Notes: generated by a model not told the origin, from the sequence alone. Positions 51,324-60,885 are shown, numbered from the stretch's first letter. The stretch is 63,467 bases of DNA from Chloroflexota bacterium (GCA_012514315.1 JAAZAN010000181.1:1-63467), one strand, 5' to 3'. Numbers and translations are program-made.

Positions 51324-51351
51324 ATTATACCAAATCCGGTGCATCTGTCAA
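51324..51351 (-). promoter_or_regulatory. Full-consensus promoter of the rplU operon
   Basis: On the minus strand TTGACA and TATAAT are separated by 16 bp, with a TGn extension (TGGTATAAT). The predicted start near 51317 gives a leader of about 50 nt in which GGCCG and CGGCC can pair. This could be a ribosomal-protein leader, but I cannot confirm it. Confidence 0.8.
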
Positions 51352-51479
51352 ATGCGTCGCACCGTGCGCTAGGTATGTGCGCCCTCACCCCCACATCTTC
51401 AGGAGTGACCACGGCCTTGCCACCACATCTGCGACGGTAGCGCCGGCGAATACAGAACCTGAAGCGCAGCAACGATGCG

Positions 51480-52142
51480 TCATTGAGCCACGGCATCCGA
51501 CTCTGTGAGAAGTCTCGTCCTCCGAAACCTCGCGAACGCTTCGGACATCCCCAGCGCACTCAGGACCGCCTCAGGCCGTGCTGTAGCCCCCCCACGAGCC
51601 GCCAAACGCATACTCAACGTCACCCAACCTTCGTTCCCCGCCGCATCAATCGTCAGATCCTCCACCAGCGGACGCAGGTCGTATGGCTTTCCCTTCCGCT
51701 CCAGCAGCAGCTCATCCGCCTGTAGCAGCTTCGCCACGCGCCGTTCCACGTTGCACCGAGGCTCAGGCCACTCCACCTCCACCGAGTAGACTGCTGATCG
51801 GATCTGAGTCTGAACCGCTGGCTCATCTAAAGCCACCTCCCGCGCCGACCGGAGTCCAAAACCGCACGGCAGCACCGGAGCGACAGACTCCACAAACGAC
51901 TCGAGCGACACGCGAGATTCCAGCCAGATATCAACCAGCTCACTATCCGCTCGGTGTCCAAGCGGCAGCGGAGTCGCGAACTGGAGCCGCGGGCGCGGAC
52001 TGAATCCTGCGCTGTACACCATTGGAACACCTGCGCGACGCAGGCTTCGCTCCCAGACCCGAACCACGTCCAGGTGAGAGGAGTAGATCGCGACTCCCTC
52101 CTTGGCGTACGTCACTCGTATCCGGAACAACTCACTAGACAC
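51480..52142 (-). CDS. DUF2344 (TIGR03936) protein
   Basis: 220 residues of the family found beside or fused to TIGR03960 radical SAM proteins, often near rplU/rpmA. It starts [20 protein letters not shown] with the family [20 protein letters not shown]. The function is unknown; the two partners are suspected to act in RNA or ribosome modification. The GTG has GAGGGAG 7 nt upstream. Here a broken aminopeptidase gene separates it from the radical SAM gene. Confidence 0.85.
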   Translation of the reverse strand: MSSELFRIRVTYAKEGVAIYSSHLDVVRVWERSLRRAGVPMVYSAGFSPRPRLQFATPLPLGHRADSELVDIWLESRVSLESFVESVAPVLPCGFGLRSAREVALDEPAVQTQIRSAVYSVEVEWPEPRCNVERRVAKLLQADELLLERKGKPYDLRPLVEDLTIDAAGNEGWVTLSMRLAARGGATARPEAVLSALGMSEAFARFRRTRLLTESDAVAQ

Positions 52143-52169
52143 GCAATCACTCCCTCTTCACGGCGGACG

Positions 52170-53279
52170 TTACAGATCCAGCAGGAAACGCCCACTTCGA
52201 TAGAAGCACTCGTCGTCCACCCAGATCTCACCGCCATCTCGCAGATCACAGATCATATCCCAATGGATCGCGGATACGTTCCGACTCCCAGTTTCTGCGT
52301 ATCCGGCCCCAAGCGCCATATGGAAGATCCCGCCTATCTTCTTATCAAACAGGATCCGACCAATGAAGCACGTGATACCTTCATTCGTACCGAGGGCAAA
52401 CTCACCAACATACCGCGCGCCCTAGTCCGTGTCGAGCACACTCAGCAGATACTCCTCGTTCGTCTCTGCGTTCGCGTCGACAACTCTGCCCTGTTCGAGG
52501 GTGAGCCGAACTCCGGATACCTCGCGGCCCTGGTAGATCGCTGGATACGAGAATTATACGCTCCCTTCAACGCTGTCCTCGACTGGCCCAGTGAAGATCT
52601 CACCACTGGGCATGTTGTGCCGGCCATCGCTGTTGATGAACACGCGATCCGAGATGCTGAGTTTCAGGTCGGTTTCGGAACTCAGAACCCGCACGCACGA
52701 CTTGCCGTGAAGCCAGTCGACGATATGCTGCTGCGGCTCGAAGAGCCGGCCCCAGAAGCCCACTGGATCCTCCGGATCCGGCATACAGGCTCCAAACACG
52801 AAGTCCTCATACTCAGTCAAGCTCATCTCAGCATCTCGCGCGTATGCCTCGTTGGGAAACAGCGTCACAACCCAGCGCAGAGATCCCTCGGCCGCTCGCC
52901 TCATCACAGTCTGCATCAGTCCCGTCCGTGCTTGTCGATGGATCGCAACACGTGCCGGATCGGCGCGGCTCAGCGTCTTCGGGTTGCGCTCCGACTACAC
53001 GTAAATGTGCACATCATCTGTTCCGGAAGCCAGCTTGATGGGTTCCGGCACCAGCCGTAACTGGTACTCACTCCCATACCTGGACAGCAGCTCATCAAGT
53101 CCTGGTAGCTCAGCCCAGACAGGCGGATGCCCACCCGCCCGGAGCACAGCCTCATACGCCGCGACAATCAACGGCTCACCGGGAGTATCCCCCTGAATCA
53201 GGACTCGATCGCCACTTTTTACATCGACCGAGTAGTCGATCAACACTTGAGCGAGTTTCGCCACGCGCGGGTCCTACAT
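52170..53279 (-). pseudogene. M29 aminopeptidase interrupted by four in-frame UAR stops
   Basis: The minus strand shows a full-length 370-codon M29 (AmpS/AmpT-type) frame with no frameshift but four stop codons: TAG at codon 2, TAG at 95, TAA at 242 and TAG at 286 (starting 53276, 52997, 52556, 52424). The start ATG has AGGAG 7 nt upstream. The product would begin with DPRVAKLAQVLIDYS and has the metal motifs NMPSGEIFTGPVEDS, GEFALGTN, HMALGAGYAETGSRN and HWDMICD, all intact, ending FLLDL. Each stop is one base from a Gln, Glu or Lys codon. TAG and TAA end other genes here, so the code is not changed. It is a recent pseudogene, a read-through gene or a sequence error. Confidence 0.8.
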
Positions 53280-53349
53280 CGTTTGTCTCCTGGATTGCGC
53301 TATGTATCTTGGACCCATCCAGGGAACTCGGAACGGTTTACCAGTGAGC

Positions 53350-55206
53350 TCACGACCTGACCACAGGAGGACAACACCACGTGCCAGCCCACGCATCGCC
53401 GTGCGAGGCCAGAACGCCACACCCGTCGCAGTGCTCCCGGCAGCTCGCTCTGAGTTCACCGGACTGACTGCGCAAGTGCTCCGCCCATAGGTAGCCCTTC
53501 CGTACACCCGTTCCGATCACGTCCCACGGAAAGACTTCATCGGCTGAGCGAACCCGGTCAGTGTAGAACTCCGGTGTGCGGCCAGACTCTCCGAACGCCC
53601 GCATCCACGCTCCCAGGTTTAGGTGTTCATCCCAGGCATCAAAGCGGGCCCCCAACCTCCACGCCCGCTCAACGACTGCTCCCAACCTGCGATCACCACG
53701 CGCCAATACCGCCTCTAGCACGGTTGCCTCGTGGTCGCTGTAGTCCAGTTTGATGCCCCGGATGCCCTGGAGGCGCCGACGCAACAGCGCCTGCTTCCCA
53801 CGCACTGAGGCGCCGTCCTCCAGCGCTGCCCACTGGAACGGGGTATGAGGCTTGGGAACCAGCGTGTTCACACTGACATTCACCTGGGCGCGGCGCCCGT
53901 GGACGCGACGCCCTATCCGGTGCACCGCCCTGGCCAGATCAGCAATGGCTTCCACATCCTCCATTTCCTCACCTGGTATCCCGATCAGGAAGTACAGCTT
54001 GATTGTCCGCCAACCCCGCTCGAATGCTTCGCGTGCGACATCCAGCATCTGTTGGGAGGGGATCGGTTTGTTGATCACACCACGCAGACGCTCTGTTGCT
54101 GCCTCCGGCGCAAAGGTGAAACCCGAGTGACGGCCACGGGACAGTGCGTCCGCCAGACCGATCGAGAAGCTGTCAGCCCGAAGCGCAGGCACTGAGATCG
54201 ACAGGTGCCGGTCCGCGAACCGATCGTTGATCGAGTGCACCAGCGCCTCAATCTGCGAGTAGTCTGACGATGAGAGCGACAGCAGGCCGATCTCCTCGAA
54301 CCCCGTGTGCCGCGTGATCTGTTCGATAGCATCGAGCACCTCGGCAACGGGTCGTTCCCGCGCTGGTCGCACGACCACACCCGCCTGACAGAATCGACAA
54401 CCACGGATGCAGCCGCGCTGGATCTCCACCGTAGCCCGGTTATGGGCGACGTCAACTGTCGGTACAAGTAACCGCGTCGGCGGTAGTGGAAGGACCGACA
54501 CCACGCGCCTCATCACCGGCAAATCGCCCCCAGGAACCACTGAACGAAGGGCCAGGACACGGCCGTCCTCCGCGTAGTCCACATCGTAGAGGCGCGGCAC
54601 GTAGACGCCCGGGATCCTTGCCAATTCCCTAAGTTGCGCCTCGCGTGAAAGCCCGCGTACGCGCTGATAGGTTCGAATGATCTCCACGAACGCATCTTCC
54701 CCATCACCAATCACGAAGGCATCGATGAACTCCGCCATGGGTTCGGGATTGAACGCCGCGTGTCCTCCCGCGATCACAAGTGGATAGTTCTCATCCCGCT
54801 CGGCCGACATCACCGGGAATCCGGCCAGATCCAGCAGCTCCAGCGTGTTCGTGAAAAGCTGCTCATACGGCAATGTGATCGCTAGAATGTCAAACTCGTC
54901 CAGCGAACTCTTGCTCTCCAGGCTGAATAGAGGCAGCTGATCTTCGCGCATCCGCGCGATCATATCCACCCAGGGTAAATAGGTGCGCTCGGCAAGCACC
55001 CCGGGCAAGTTGTTGAGCATCTCGTAGAATATGGCCAATCCAAGATTCGACATCCCCAGATCATAGATCTCCGGGAAGGCCAGACACACGCGCACTCGCG
55101 CCGTCGACCAATCCCTGATCACGCTGTTATATTCGCCGCCCGTGTAGCGCCCCGGCTTACTCACCTTCGGCAGGATTCGCTCTAGATCGCTCCAACTGAT
55201 CCGCAT
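53350..55206 (-). CDS. TIGR03960 family B12-binding/radical SAM protein
   Basis: 618 residues. An N-terminal cobalamin-binding-like domain (to about 210) contains PEIYDLGMSNLGLAIFYEML and GGHAAFNPEPMAEFIDAFVI. The radical SAM core has CIRGCRFC binding [4Fe-4S], then LLSLSSSDYSQIEALV and FTFAPEAATERLR. The C-terminal region (about 530-618) ends with extra cysteines (CREHCDGCGV). TIGR03960 usually pairs with DUF2344; the substrate is unknown. The ATG has AGAAGG 5 nt upstream and is one base after the yjbQ stop. Confidence 0.9.
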   Translation of the reverse strand: MRISWSDLERILPKVSKPGRYTGGEYNSVIRDWSTARVRVCLAFPEIYDLGMSNLGLAIFYEMLNNLPGVLAERTYLPWVDMIARMREDQLPLFSLESKSSLDEFDILAITLPYEQLFTNTLELLDLAGFPVMSAERDENYPLVIAGGHAAFNPEPMAEFIDAFVIGDGEDAFVEIIRTYQRVRGLSREAQLRELARIPGVYVPRLYDVDYAEDGRVLALRSVVPGGDLPVMRRVVSVLPLPPTRLLVPTVDVAHNRATVEIQRGCIRGCRFCQAGVVVRPARERPVAEVLDAIEQITRHTGFEEIGLLSLSSSDYSQIEALVHSINDRFADRHLSISVPALRADSFSIGLADALSRGRHSGFTFAPEAATERLRGVINKPIPSQQMLDVAREAFERGWRTIKLYFLIGIPGEEMEDVEAIADLARAVHRIGRRVHGRRAQVNVSVNTLVPKPHTPFQWAALEDGASVRGKQALLRRRLQGIRGIKLDYSDHEATVLEAVLARGDRRLGAVVERAWRLGARFDAWDEHLNLGAWMRAFGESGRTPEFYTDRVRSADEVFPWDVIGTGVRKGYLWAEHLRSQSGELRASCREHCDGCGVLASHGDAWAGTWCCPPVVRS

Positions 55207-55207
55207 C

Positions 55208-55606
55208 TTAACCTTCTACAACTTTCACAACGACCCGACGCTCACGTGGACCGTCAAACTCAACCAGGTACAGACCTTGCCATTTCCCCAGCACGACTCT
55301 CCCCTCGCTGACCGGCACGACTTGGCTGGCCCCCAGGAGCGACGACTTCAGATGCGCGGGAGAGTTTCCTTCTAGGTGCTGGTAGTCACGGCGTTCCGGC
55401 GCTAGACTGCCGAGTCCAAGGCAGAGATCGTCCTGGACGGTGCGGTCCCAGTTCTCGTTCAGTGTAACGGCGGCTGTCGTGTGGGGACAGAACACCAGGC
55501 AGATGCCCTCCTCTACGCCACTCTGTGCAACGGCTTCCTGAACTCTCGACGTGATGTCGTAAAATGCCTCGCGACCACGCGTCTTGACTGTGATGGTCTG
55601 TATCAT
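55208..55606 (-). CDS. yjbQ: YjbQ/UPF0047 family protein
   Basis: A 132-residue protein of the UPF0047 fold (weak thiamine-phosphate synthase activity is reported for the family). It has CLVFCPHTTAAVTLNENWD, SPAHLKSSLLGASQVVPV and LGKWQGLYLVEFDGPRERRV with the family His residues. The ATG at 55606 has GGAG 8 nt upstream; longer readings run through the promoter and the tRNA gene. It is the first gene of the operon with the radical SAM gene. Confidence 0.9.
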   Translation of the reverse strand: MIQTITVKTRGREAFYDITSRVQEAVAQSGVEEGICLVFCPHTTAAVTLNENWDRTVQDDLCLGLGSLAPERRDYQHLEGNSPAHLKSSLLGASQVVPVSEGRVVLGKWQGLYLVEFDGPRERRVVVKVVEG

Positions 55607-55697
55607 AGACTGGCTCCGTCGACCCATCGCCGCAGCTTCGCACCAACTCAGTGTCAATTCCATGATAGGTGACTGCGGACTGCTTGTGCGAAGTGTA

Positions 55698-55725
55698 AGT
55701 ATAGCAGCGCTGGCCCATTTGACAA
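55698..55725 (-). promoter_or_regulatory. Promoter of yjbQ-radical SAM operon
   Basis: On the minus strand TTGTCA and TATACT are separated by 16 bp. The -35 occupies almost the same bases as the plus-strand -35 of the tRNA-Glu promoter. Confidence 0.6.
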
Positions 55726-55747
55726 AAGTCGGGACATCTGGTAAAAT
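55719..55747 (+). promoter_or_regulatory. Promoter of tRNA-Glu
   Basis: TTGACA (55719) and TAAAAT (55742) are 17 bp apart. The predicted start near 55754 is a few bases before the mature tRNA 5' end. Confidence 0.75.
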
Positions 55748-55757
55748 CCGCTCGCTT

Positions 55758-55830
55758 GGCCCCATCGTCTAGTGGTCCAGGACGCCGGCCTCTCAAGCCG
55801 GAAGCAGGGGTTCGACTCCCCTTGGGGCTA
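55758..55830 (+). tRNA. tRNA-Glu (anticodon CTC)
   Basis: A complete 73-nt cloverleaf. The acceptor is GGCCCCA paired with TGGGGCT, with a G-U at 1-72. The D-arm has GTCTAG; the anticodon stem is CCGGC/GCCGG with loop CTCTCAA, so the anticodon is CTC (55792-55794), reading GAG. The T-arm AGGGG/CCCCT holds TTCGACT. The discriminator is A and CCA is not encoded. Confidence 0.95.
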
Positions 55831-55833
55831 CTG

Positions 55834-55866
55834 AAGCGCCTCACCTGTGAGACAGGTGAGGCGCTT
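55834..55866 (+). terminator. Intrinsic terminator of tRNA-Glu
   Basis: A perfect 15-bp stem (55834-55848 with 55852-55866) with a GAG loop, 4 nt after the tRNA and followed by TCGTATTTCG. Confidence 0.85.
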
Positions 55867-56139
55867 TCGTATTTCGTCCGCGCTCACGAATCCCCGGATT
55901 TCATTTCCATCTTGGCCCGTGTTGGCATCCAGATTCCGGAAGCGGACTGCGCTCACTGGCACATCTGGTTTCGACTGCACTGGCCCACCGACGTGGCCTC
56001 GGCGCAACGACACCGGACATGTCCCAGGCCAAAGCCATCGGCCAGGCGCCGATGCATGAGGGCTGTCTGGGATGCGGGGAAGCTGATACATGGTCATCCG
56101 CGCCGATCGAGACACTTGCACCTGAGAGAACGCGAAGCC
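55867..56139. other. Non-coding interval between tRNA-Glu terminator and M16C promoter
   Basis: About 270 bp in which I find no reading frame with a ribosome site, no second tRNA and no clear repeat. CCAGAT and ATCTGG form one weak inverted repeat (near 55930-55966). The open frames that cross it also run through the tRNA and are not believable. Confidence 0.5.
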
Positions 56140-56167
56140 TTGAGCTATGTAGCGAATCGGGTACAAT
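56140..56167 (+). promoter_or_regulatory. Promoter of the M16C peptidase gene
   Basis: TTGAGC (56140) and TACAAT (56162) are 16 bp apart. The predicted start near 56174 is 30 nt before the GTG. Confidence 0.55.
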
Positions 56168-56203
56168 AGGCGTCAATCGATCTTCAGAAGGAGCTCTCAA
56201 CAG

Positions 56204-59122
56204 GTGATGCACAATAAACACGGATTCGAACTGGTCAAAGAACAAGAGATCCCCGAACTCAACACACTCGCCCGGCTCTACCGCCACACCGCGACAGACG
56301 CAGAGCTGCTCTCGTTGGAGAATGATGACGAGAACAAGACTTTCGGCATTACGTTCCGCACGCCACCGACGAATTCCACAGGTGTAGCCCACATCCTTGA
56401 GCACGCTGTTCTGTGCGGCTCACGGAAGTACCCCGTCAAGGAACCGTTTGTTGAGCTTCTCAAGAGCTCGCTACAGACCTTTCTCAACGCATTGACGTTC
56501 GCCGATAAGACCTGCTACCCAGTCGCCAGTCAGAACTTGCAGGACTTCTACAACCTGATAGACGTCTACCTCGATGCCGTCTTCTATCCACGCATCACGC
56601 CCGAGATATTCCAGCAGGAAGGCTGGCACTATGAGGCGGACAGCATTGATGCTCCGTTGACCTACAAGGGCGTCGTATACAATGAGATGAAGGGCGCCTA
56701 CTCATCACCGGACACGTTGATCGGCCTGTATAGCGAGACCTCACTGTTTCCCGACAATGCATACGGCTATAGCTCGGGAGGTGAACCAGAAGTCATCCCA
56801 GAACTTACGTACGAGCAGTTCCGCGCCTTCCATCAGGCCTACTATCATCCATCCAATGCGCGCATCTTCTTCTGCGGTAACGATGACCCTGAGGAGCGGC
56901 TGCGGCTGGTCCAGGCGTACCTCAAGGACTTTGAACCGCTCCATATCGAAAATACGGTCGCGCTCCAGACCCCATTCGAACAAGCACGCCGCGTTGCCTA
57001 CACGTATCCGGCAGGTGATGACGTCGAGGGCAGCAGGTCAATGCTGACCATCAACTGGTTGCTGCCGCCGAATGATGAACCATCGCTGACACTGGCTCTC
57101 CAGACACTGTCCTACGTTCTCGTCGGAATGCCTGCCTCGCCACTGCGCAAGGCGCTGATTGACTCTGGCCTCGGTGAAGAAGTCATCGGCGCTGGGCTTG
57201 ACGACAGCCTGCGCCAACTCTACTTCTCAACTGGGCTGAAGGGCGTCGACCCCAAGAACACGGATCAGGTCGAGAACCTCATCGTGGACACGTTGACCAC
57301 GATTCGCGACGCAGGGATTGATCATGACACGGTCGAGGCGGCGCTGAACACCATCGAGTTCCGGCTGCGGGAACAGAACTTCGGTTCGTATCCAAAGGGG
57401 CTCGTCCTGATGATCACCGCTCTAACGACTTGGCTACACGACGGTGATCCTTGTGAACCGATTGCGTTCGAACGCCCTTTGTCAGATCTGAAGTCCAGCC
57501 TCTCAGAAGATCGCCGCTTCCTCGAGAACCTGGTGGATCGCTACTTGCTCAGCAATCCACACCGGGTCACTGTAGTGCTCGACCCGGATCCGGAGCTGCA
57601 GAAGCAGCGCGAAGCGGCGGAATCCGCCAGGCTTCAGGATGTCCGCAGCGTGCTTACACCCGCAGAGATTGCGTCGATCATCGAAGGGGCCCGTCGGCTG
57701 AAGGAACTGCAGGAAGCGCCCGATTCGCCCGAGGCGCTGGCTACGATCCCCACTCTAACTCTCAATGACCTGGATCCAGAGACGAAGCACGTGCCAATCG
57801 ACGAACTCTCGATCAACGAAGCGACGGTCCTCTATCACGATCTGTTCACGAACGGGATCATCTACCTGGACTTGGGATTCAACCTGCACGCACTTCCCCA
57901 GGATCTGCTCCCTTACGCCGACATCTTTGGGACTGCCTTGGTCGAATTGGGCACTGAGTCGGAGGACTTCGTCCGCTTGACTCAACGCATTGGGCAGACG
58001 ACCGGTGGCATCTACCCGACCACGTTCATCGCGTCCACGAAGGAACGGGAACAGACCGCTGCTTGGCTCCTTCTACGTGGCAAGGCGACGGTGGTCCATA
58101 CTCAGGAACTACTGGACATACTGCGCGACGTGCTATTGACAATCCATCTGGACAATCAAGAGCGGTTCATCCAGATCCTGCTGGAGCGCAAGGCCGGTCT
58201 GGAAGCAAGCCTCATTCCTGCCGGCCATCGGGTCGTCGCCTCGCGCCTGCGCTCCAAACTTGACGAGGCAGGCTGGGCTTCCGAACAGATCTCCGGCATC
58301 GACCACCTTCTCGCGCTTCGGGCGTTGATTGGACAAGCTCGCTCTGATTGGCCCGCCGTGCTCGATCGGTTTGAGCGACTCCGTCACGCACTGATTGACC
58401 GTCGTCGTATGATCTGCAACATCACGATCGATGAGAGCAACTGGAGTGAGATCCAACCGCTGGTCGAGGCATTCGTGGCAGATATACCTGCGACCGGTTC
58501 GCTAGTAGGCAGTTGGCGCCCCGTGTACTCAGCCGCGGACGAGGGCCTCACCATACCGGCTCAGGTGAACTACGTAGCGAAGGGCGGGAACCTCTTCGAT
58601 GAGGGCTACGCACCCAGCGGATCTTCGGCCGTGATCACCCACTATCTCCGATCAACGTGGCTCTGGGAACGAGTGCGAGTTCAGGGCGGCGCGTACGGAG
58701 CGTTCTGCTCGTTTGACCACCATTCGGGCATTTTCACCTATGCATCCTATCGTGATCCAAACATCGTCGAGACAATTCGGAACTTTGACCGCGCCGCTAC
58801 CTTCCTGAACACACTGGATGTGAGTAGCGATGAGCTAACAAGAGCCATCATCGGCGCCATTGGCAACATCGACACTTACCAACTGCCCGATGCCAAGGGA
58901 TTCAGTTCGATGAGGCGGTTTCTTGTCGGCTACTCGGACGAGGAACGTCAGCGCTTCCGGGACGAGGTGCTCACGACAACTGTGGACGATTTCAGGGCGT
59001 TTGGGTGCGTATTGGAGGCCATGAACCAACGGGCACTTGCCGTCGTGCTGGGCTCGCAGGACGCAATTGAACGGGCCCAAGCGGATGGCCATCACCAGTT
59101 CAGGCTGACTCGCGTCCTCTAG
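56204..59122 (+). CDS. M16C metallopeptidase (PreP/Cym1-like presequence protease)
   Basis: A 972-residue clamshell zinc protease degrading unstructured peptides. The inverted zinc motif is HILEH (HxxEH), with the distal glutamate in YNEMKGAYSSPD. Family features are TGVAHILEHAVLCGSRKYPV, the KEPFVELLKSSLQTFLNA segment and the C-terminal RVQGGAYGAFCSFD half. There is no signal peptide, so it acts in the cytoplasm. The GTG at 56204 has AAGGAG 10 nt upstream; the ATG directly after it is equally possible. It is transcribed alone, with a stem-loop behind it. Confidence 0.93.
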   Translation: MMHNKHGFELVKEQEIPELNTLARLYRHTATDAELLSLENDDENKTFGITFRTPPTNSTGVAHILEHAVLCGSRKYPVKEPFVELLKSSLQTFLNALTFADKTCYPVASQNLQDFYNLIDVYLDAVFYPRITPEIFQQEGWHYEADSIDAPLTYKGVVYNEMKGAYSSPDTLIGLYSETSLFPDNAYGYSSGGEPEVIPELTYEQFRAFHQAYYHPSNARIFFCGNDDPEERLRLVQAYLKDFEPLHIENTVALQTPFEQARRVAYTYPAGDDVEGSRSMLTINWLLPPNDEPSLTLALQTLSYVLVGMPASPLRKALIDSGLGEEVIGAGLDDSLRQLYFSTGLKGVDPKNTDQVENLIVDTLTTIRDAGIDHDTVEAALNTIEFRLREQNFGSYPKGLVLMITALTTWLHDGDPCEPIAFERPLSDLKSSLSEDRRFLENLVDRYLLSNPHRVTVVLDPDPELQKQREAAESARLQDVRSVLTPAEIASIIEGARRLKELQEAPDSPEALATIPTLTLNDLDPETKHVPIDELSINEATVLYHDLFTNGIIYLDLGFNLHALPQDLLPYADIFGTALVELGTESEDFVRLTQRIGQTTGGIYPTTFIASTKEREQTAAWLLLRGKATVVHTQELLDILRDVLLTIHLDNQERFIQILLERKAGLEASLIPAGHRVVASRLRSKLDEAGWASEQISGIDHLLALRALIGQARSDWPAVLDRFERLRHALIDRRRMICNITIDESNWSEIQPLVEAFVADIPATGSLVGSWRPVYSAADEGLTIPAQVNYVAKGGNLFDEGYAPSGSSAVITHYLRSTWLWERVRVQGGAYGAFCSFDHHSGIFTYASYRDPNIVETIRNFDRAATFLNTLDVSSDELTRAIIGAIGNIDTYQLPDAKGFSSMRRFLVGYSDEERQRFRDEVLTTTVDDFRAFGCVLEAMNQRALAVVLGSQDAIERAQADGHHQFRLTRVL

Positions 59123-59140
59123 GTTGAGGTCACGATCATT

Positions 59141-59179
59141 TGCCGGGGAGAGGTGAGCAAGCGCCGCCTCCCCCCGGCA
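59141..59179. terminator. Stem-loop between convergent M16C and ygiQ genes
   Basis: The arms 59141-59153 (TGCCGGGGAGAGG) and 59167-59179 pair over 13 positions with one mismatch and a 13-nt loop. No T tract follows on either side; it may work as a bidirectional terminator. Confidence 0.5.
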
Positions 59180-59199
59180 GAGATCCGAGGCGTCACGGC

Positions 59200-60885
59200 T
59201 CACCCGCTAACAACGATATCCTTCTGTTTCTCCCGTCTGTGCGCATCCCTCTCTACAAATACCGACTCCCCTGTCGTCGGGTCGACACCGGTGTAGTACA
59301 TCACGCTGGAGTAAGTCGAAGGCGTCGGCGTGAAGATCTGCACTTGTTCAGGGTTGATCCGGAGTTCGCGGCTTACGTACCGCTTGAGATCTCGCATATC
59401 GCGCTCAGTACACCCTGGATGAGCCGCGATCAGATAGTAGGTGAGGTGCTGTTCCTTACCAGCGGCCCGGCTTTCCTCATAGAACGCGTCGCGAAACCTT
59501 ATGAGCGTGTCTGCGTTCGGCTTTCCCATTCGCTTCAGCACATCTCGCACAACATGTTCTGGCGCTACCTTCATCTGCCCCGAGACATGGTGCTTCACCA
59601 GCTCGCGAAGGTACTTCCGTCCACTGCGGGCATCCGCCTGAACAAGATCATATCGTACTCCTGAGGCGACAAACACCCCCTTGACACCCGGAATGCGCCG
59701 TAGCTTCCTCAGGAGAGAGATCTGTTTCGCGTGATCGGGCCGCAAGCTCGGGCAGACTTCTGGATACAGGCATCGACGGTCTGCACAGCTTCCGGATCGC
59801 AGCTTCCTCCCGCACTCGATACCATACATATTGGCCGTCGGTCCGCCGACATCGAGGATGTACCCGCCGAACGCCGGATCCGCCGCCATACGAACGGCCT
59901 CGTCAAGAATTGAGCGCTCGCTGCGCCAACGCACCATCCTTCCCTGATGAACCGCGATCGAACAGAAATTGCATTCGCCGTAGCAGCCCTGGTGGGTGAT
60001 GAGTGACCACCTGATGGTCTCTAGCGCCTTCACCTCACCCTCTTGCGCATAGTACGGATGGACATCCCGTTCATAGTCCAGACCATAGACAGCGTCCAAA
60101 GCTGAACCCGTAAGATACTCAGCGGGAGGATTCTGGACGAGATAGCGGGTATCGTGCAATTGATACAGCCCACGCGCGACTACGGGATCACTATTGGCGT
60201 AGAATGCGTCAAACATCCGGATGAATTCCCGCTTGTCGCTGATGACCGCCTCGTACGATGGCAGCTCGACAAATCCCTCGGGTGGCGATGACGAGATATA
60301 GCAGATGCCGCGGACACACCCCCACGGGCGCCCGGCCTCCATTGCACGGGCTAGCTCGACCACCGACTTCTCTGCCATGCCGTAGACCAACACGTCAGCC
60401 TTGGCATCAAACAACACCGACCGCCGGATCCGGTCATCCCAGAAGTCATAGTGAGCGATCCGTCTCAGACTTGCCTCAATGCCCCCCAGCACGATGGGAA
60501 CGGTGTTCTTGAAATAGCGCTTGATCAGGTTCGTGTAGACGATAGCTGCTCGATCTGGCCGCCGATCATTGGCCCCGCCCGGAGTCAGATCATCGAACCT
60601 CCGTCGCTTCTTGCTAGCCGTGTAGTTGGCCACCATCGAGTCGATGCTGCCAGCAGTCACGCCCCAGAAAAGCCGAGGTTCACCAAGTCGACGGATATCC
60701 GCGGGCGAATGGACATCTGGCTGAGCGATGATACCGACACGATAGCCCGCCTGGGTCAGGATCTTCCCGATGACGGCTGCACCGATGAACGAGCTGTCGA
60801 TGTACGTGTCACCCGTCACGAGCACAGCATCCAGGCGATCCCAGCCCAATGCCGTCAATTCGTCGCGCGTTGTCGGCAGATACAT
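59200..60885 (-). CDS. ygiQ: YgiQ (UPF0313) radical SAM protein
   Basis: 561 residues. The N-terminal domain has LVTGDTYIDSSFIGAAVIGK, GVTAGSIDSMVANYT and LGGIEASLRRIAHYDFWDD. The radical SAM cluster motif is CYGECNFC. A DVGGPTANMYG segment and an extra cysteine group (CGRKLRSGSCADRRCLYPEVCPSLRPDHAK region) are family features. The C-terminal FTPTPSTYSSVMYYTG is conserved. The function is unknown. GGAG is 5 nt before the ATG. It follows the methyltransferase gene by 33 bp. Confidence 0.93.
   Translation of the reverse strand: MYLPTTRDELTALGWDRLDAVLVTGDTYIDSSFIGAAVIGKILTQAGYRVGIIAQPDVHSPADIRRLGEPRLFWGVTAGSIDSMVANYTASKKRRRFDDLTPGGANDRRPDRAAIVYTNLIKRYFKNTVPIVLGGIEASLRRIAHYDFWDDRIRRSVLFDAKADVLVYGMAEKSVVELARAMEAGRPWGCVRGICYISSSPPEGFVELPSYEAVISDKREFIRMFDAFYANSDPVVARGLYQLHDTRYLVQNPPAEYLTGSALDAVYGLDYERDVHPYYAQEGEVKALETIRWSLITHQGCYGECNFCSIAVHQGRMVRWRSERSILDEAVRMAADPAFGGYILDVGGPTANMYGIECGRKLRSGSCADRRCLYPEVCPSLRPDHAKQISLLRKLRRIPGVKGVFVASGVRYDLVQADARSGRKYLRELVKHHVSGQMKVAPEHVVRDVLKRMGKPNADTLIRFRDAFYEESRAAGKEQHLTYYLIAAHPGCTERDMRDLKRYVSRELRINPEQVQIFTPTPSTYSSVMYYTGVDPTTGESVFVERDAHRREKQKDIVVSG

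Noticed and set aside
51954..53060. Plus-strand frame of 368 codons over DUF2344 and the aminopeptidase pseudogene
   Set aside because: M29 metal motifs are conserved only on the minus strand; the plus frame lacks a ribosome site and domain.
52170..53279. Reassignment of TAG/TAA to an amino acid
   Set aside because: Many intact genes here end in TAG or TAA at the expected family C-terminus (for example LysE, SPFH, plsC, queG), so these codons are stops.
55756..56169. Plus-strand frame covering tRNA-Glu and the following interval
   Set aside because: It runs through a complete tRNA and its terminator; the protein has no recognisable features.
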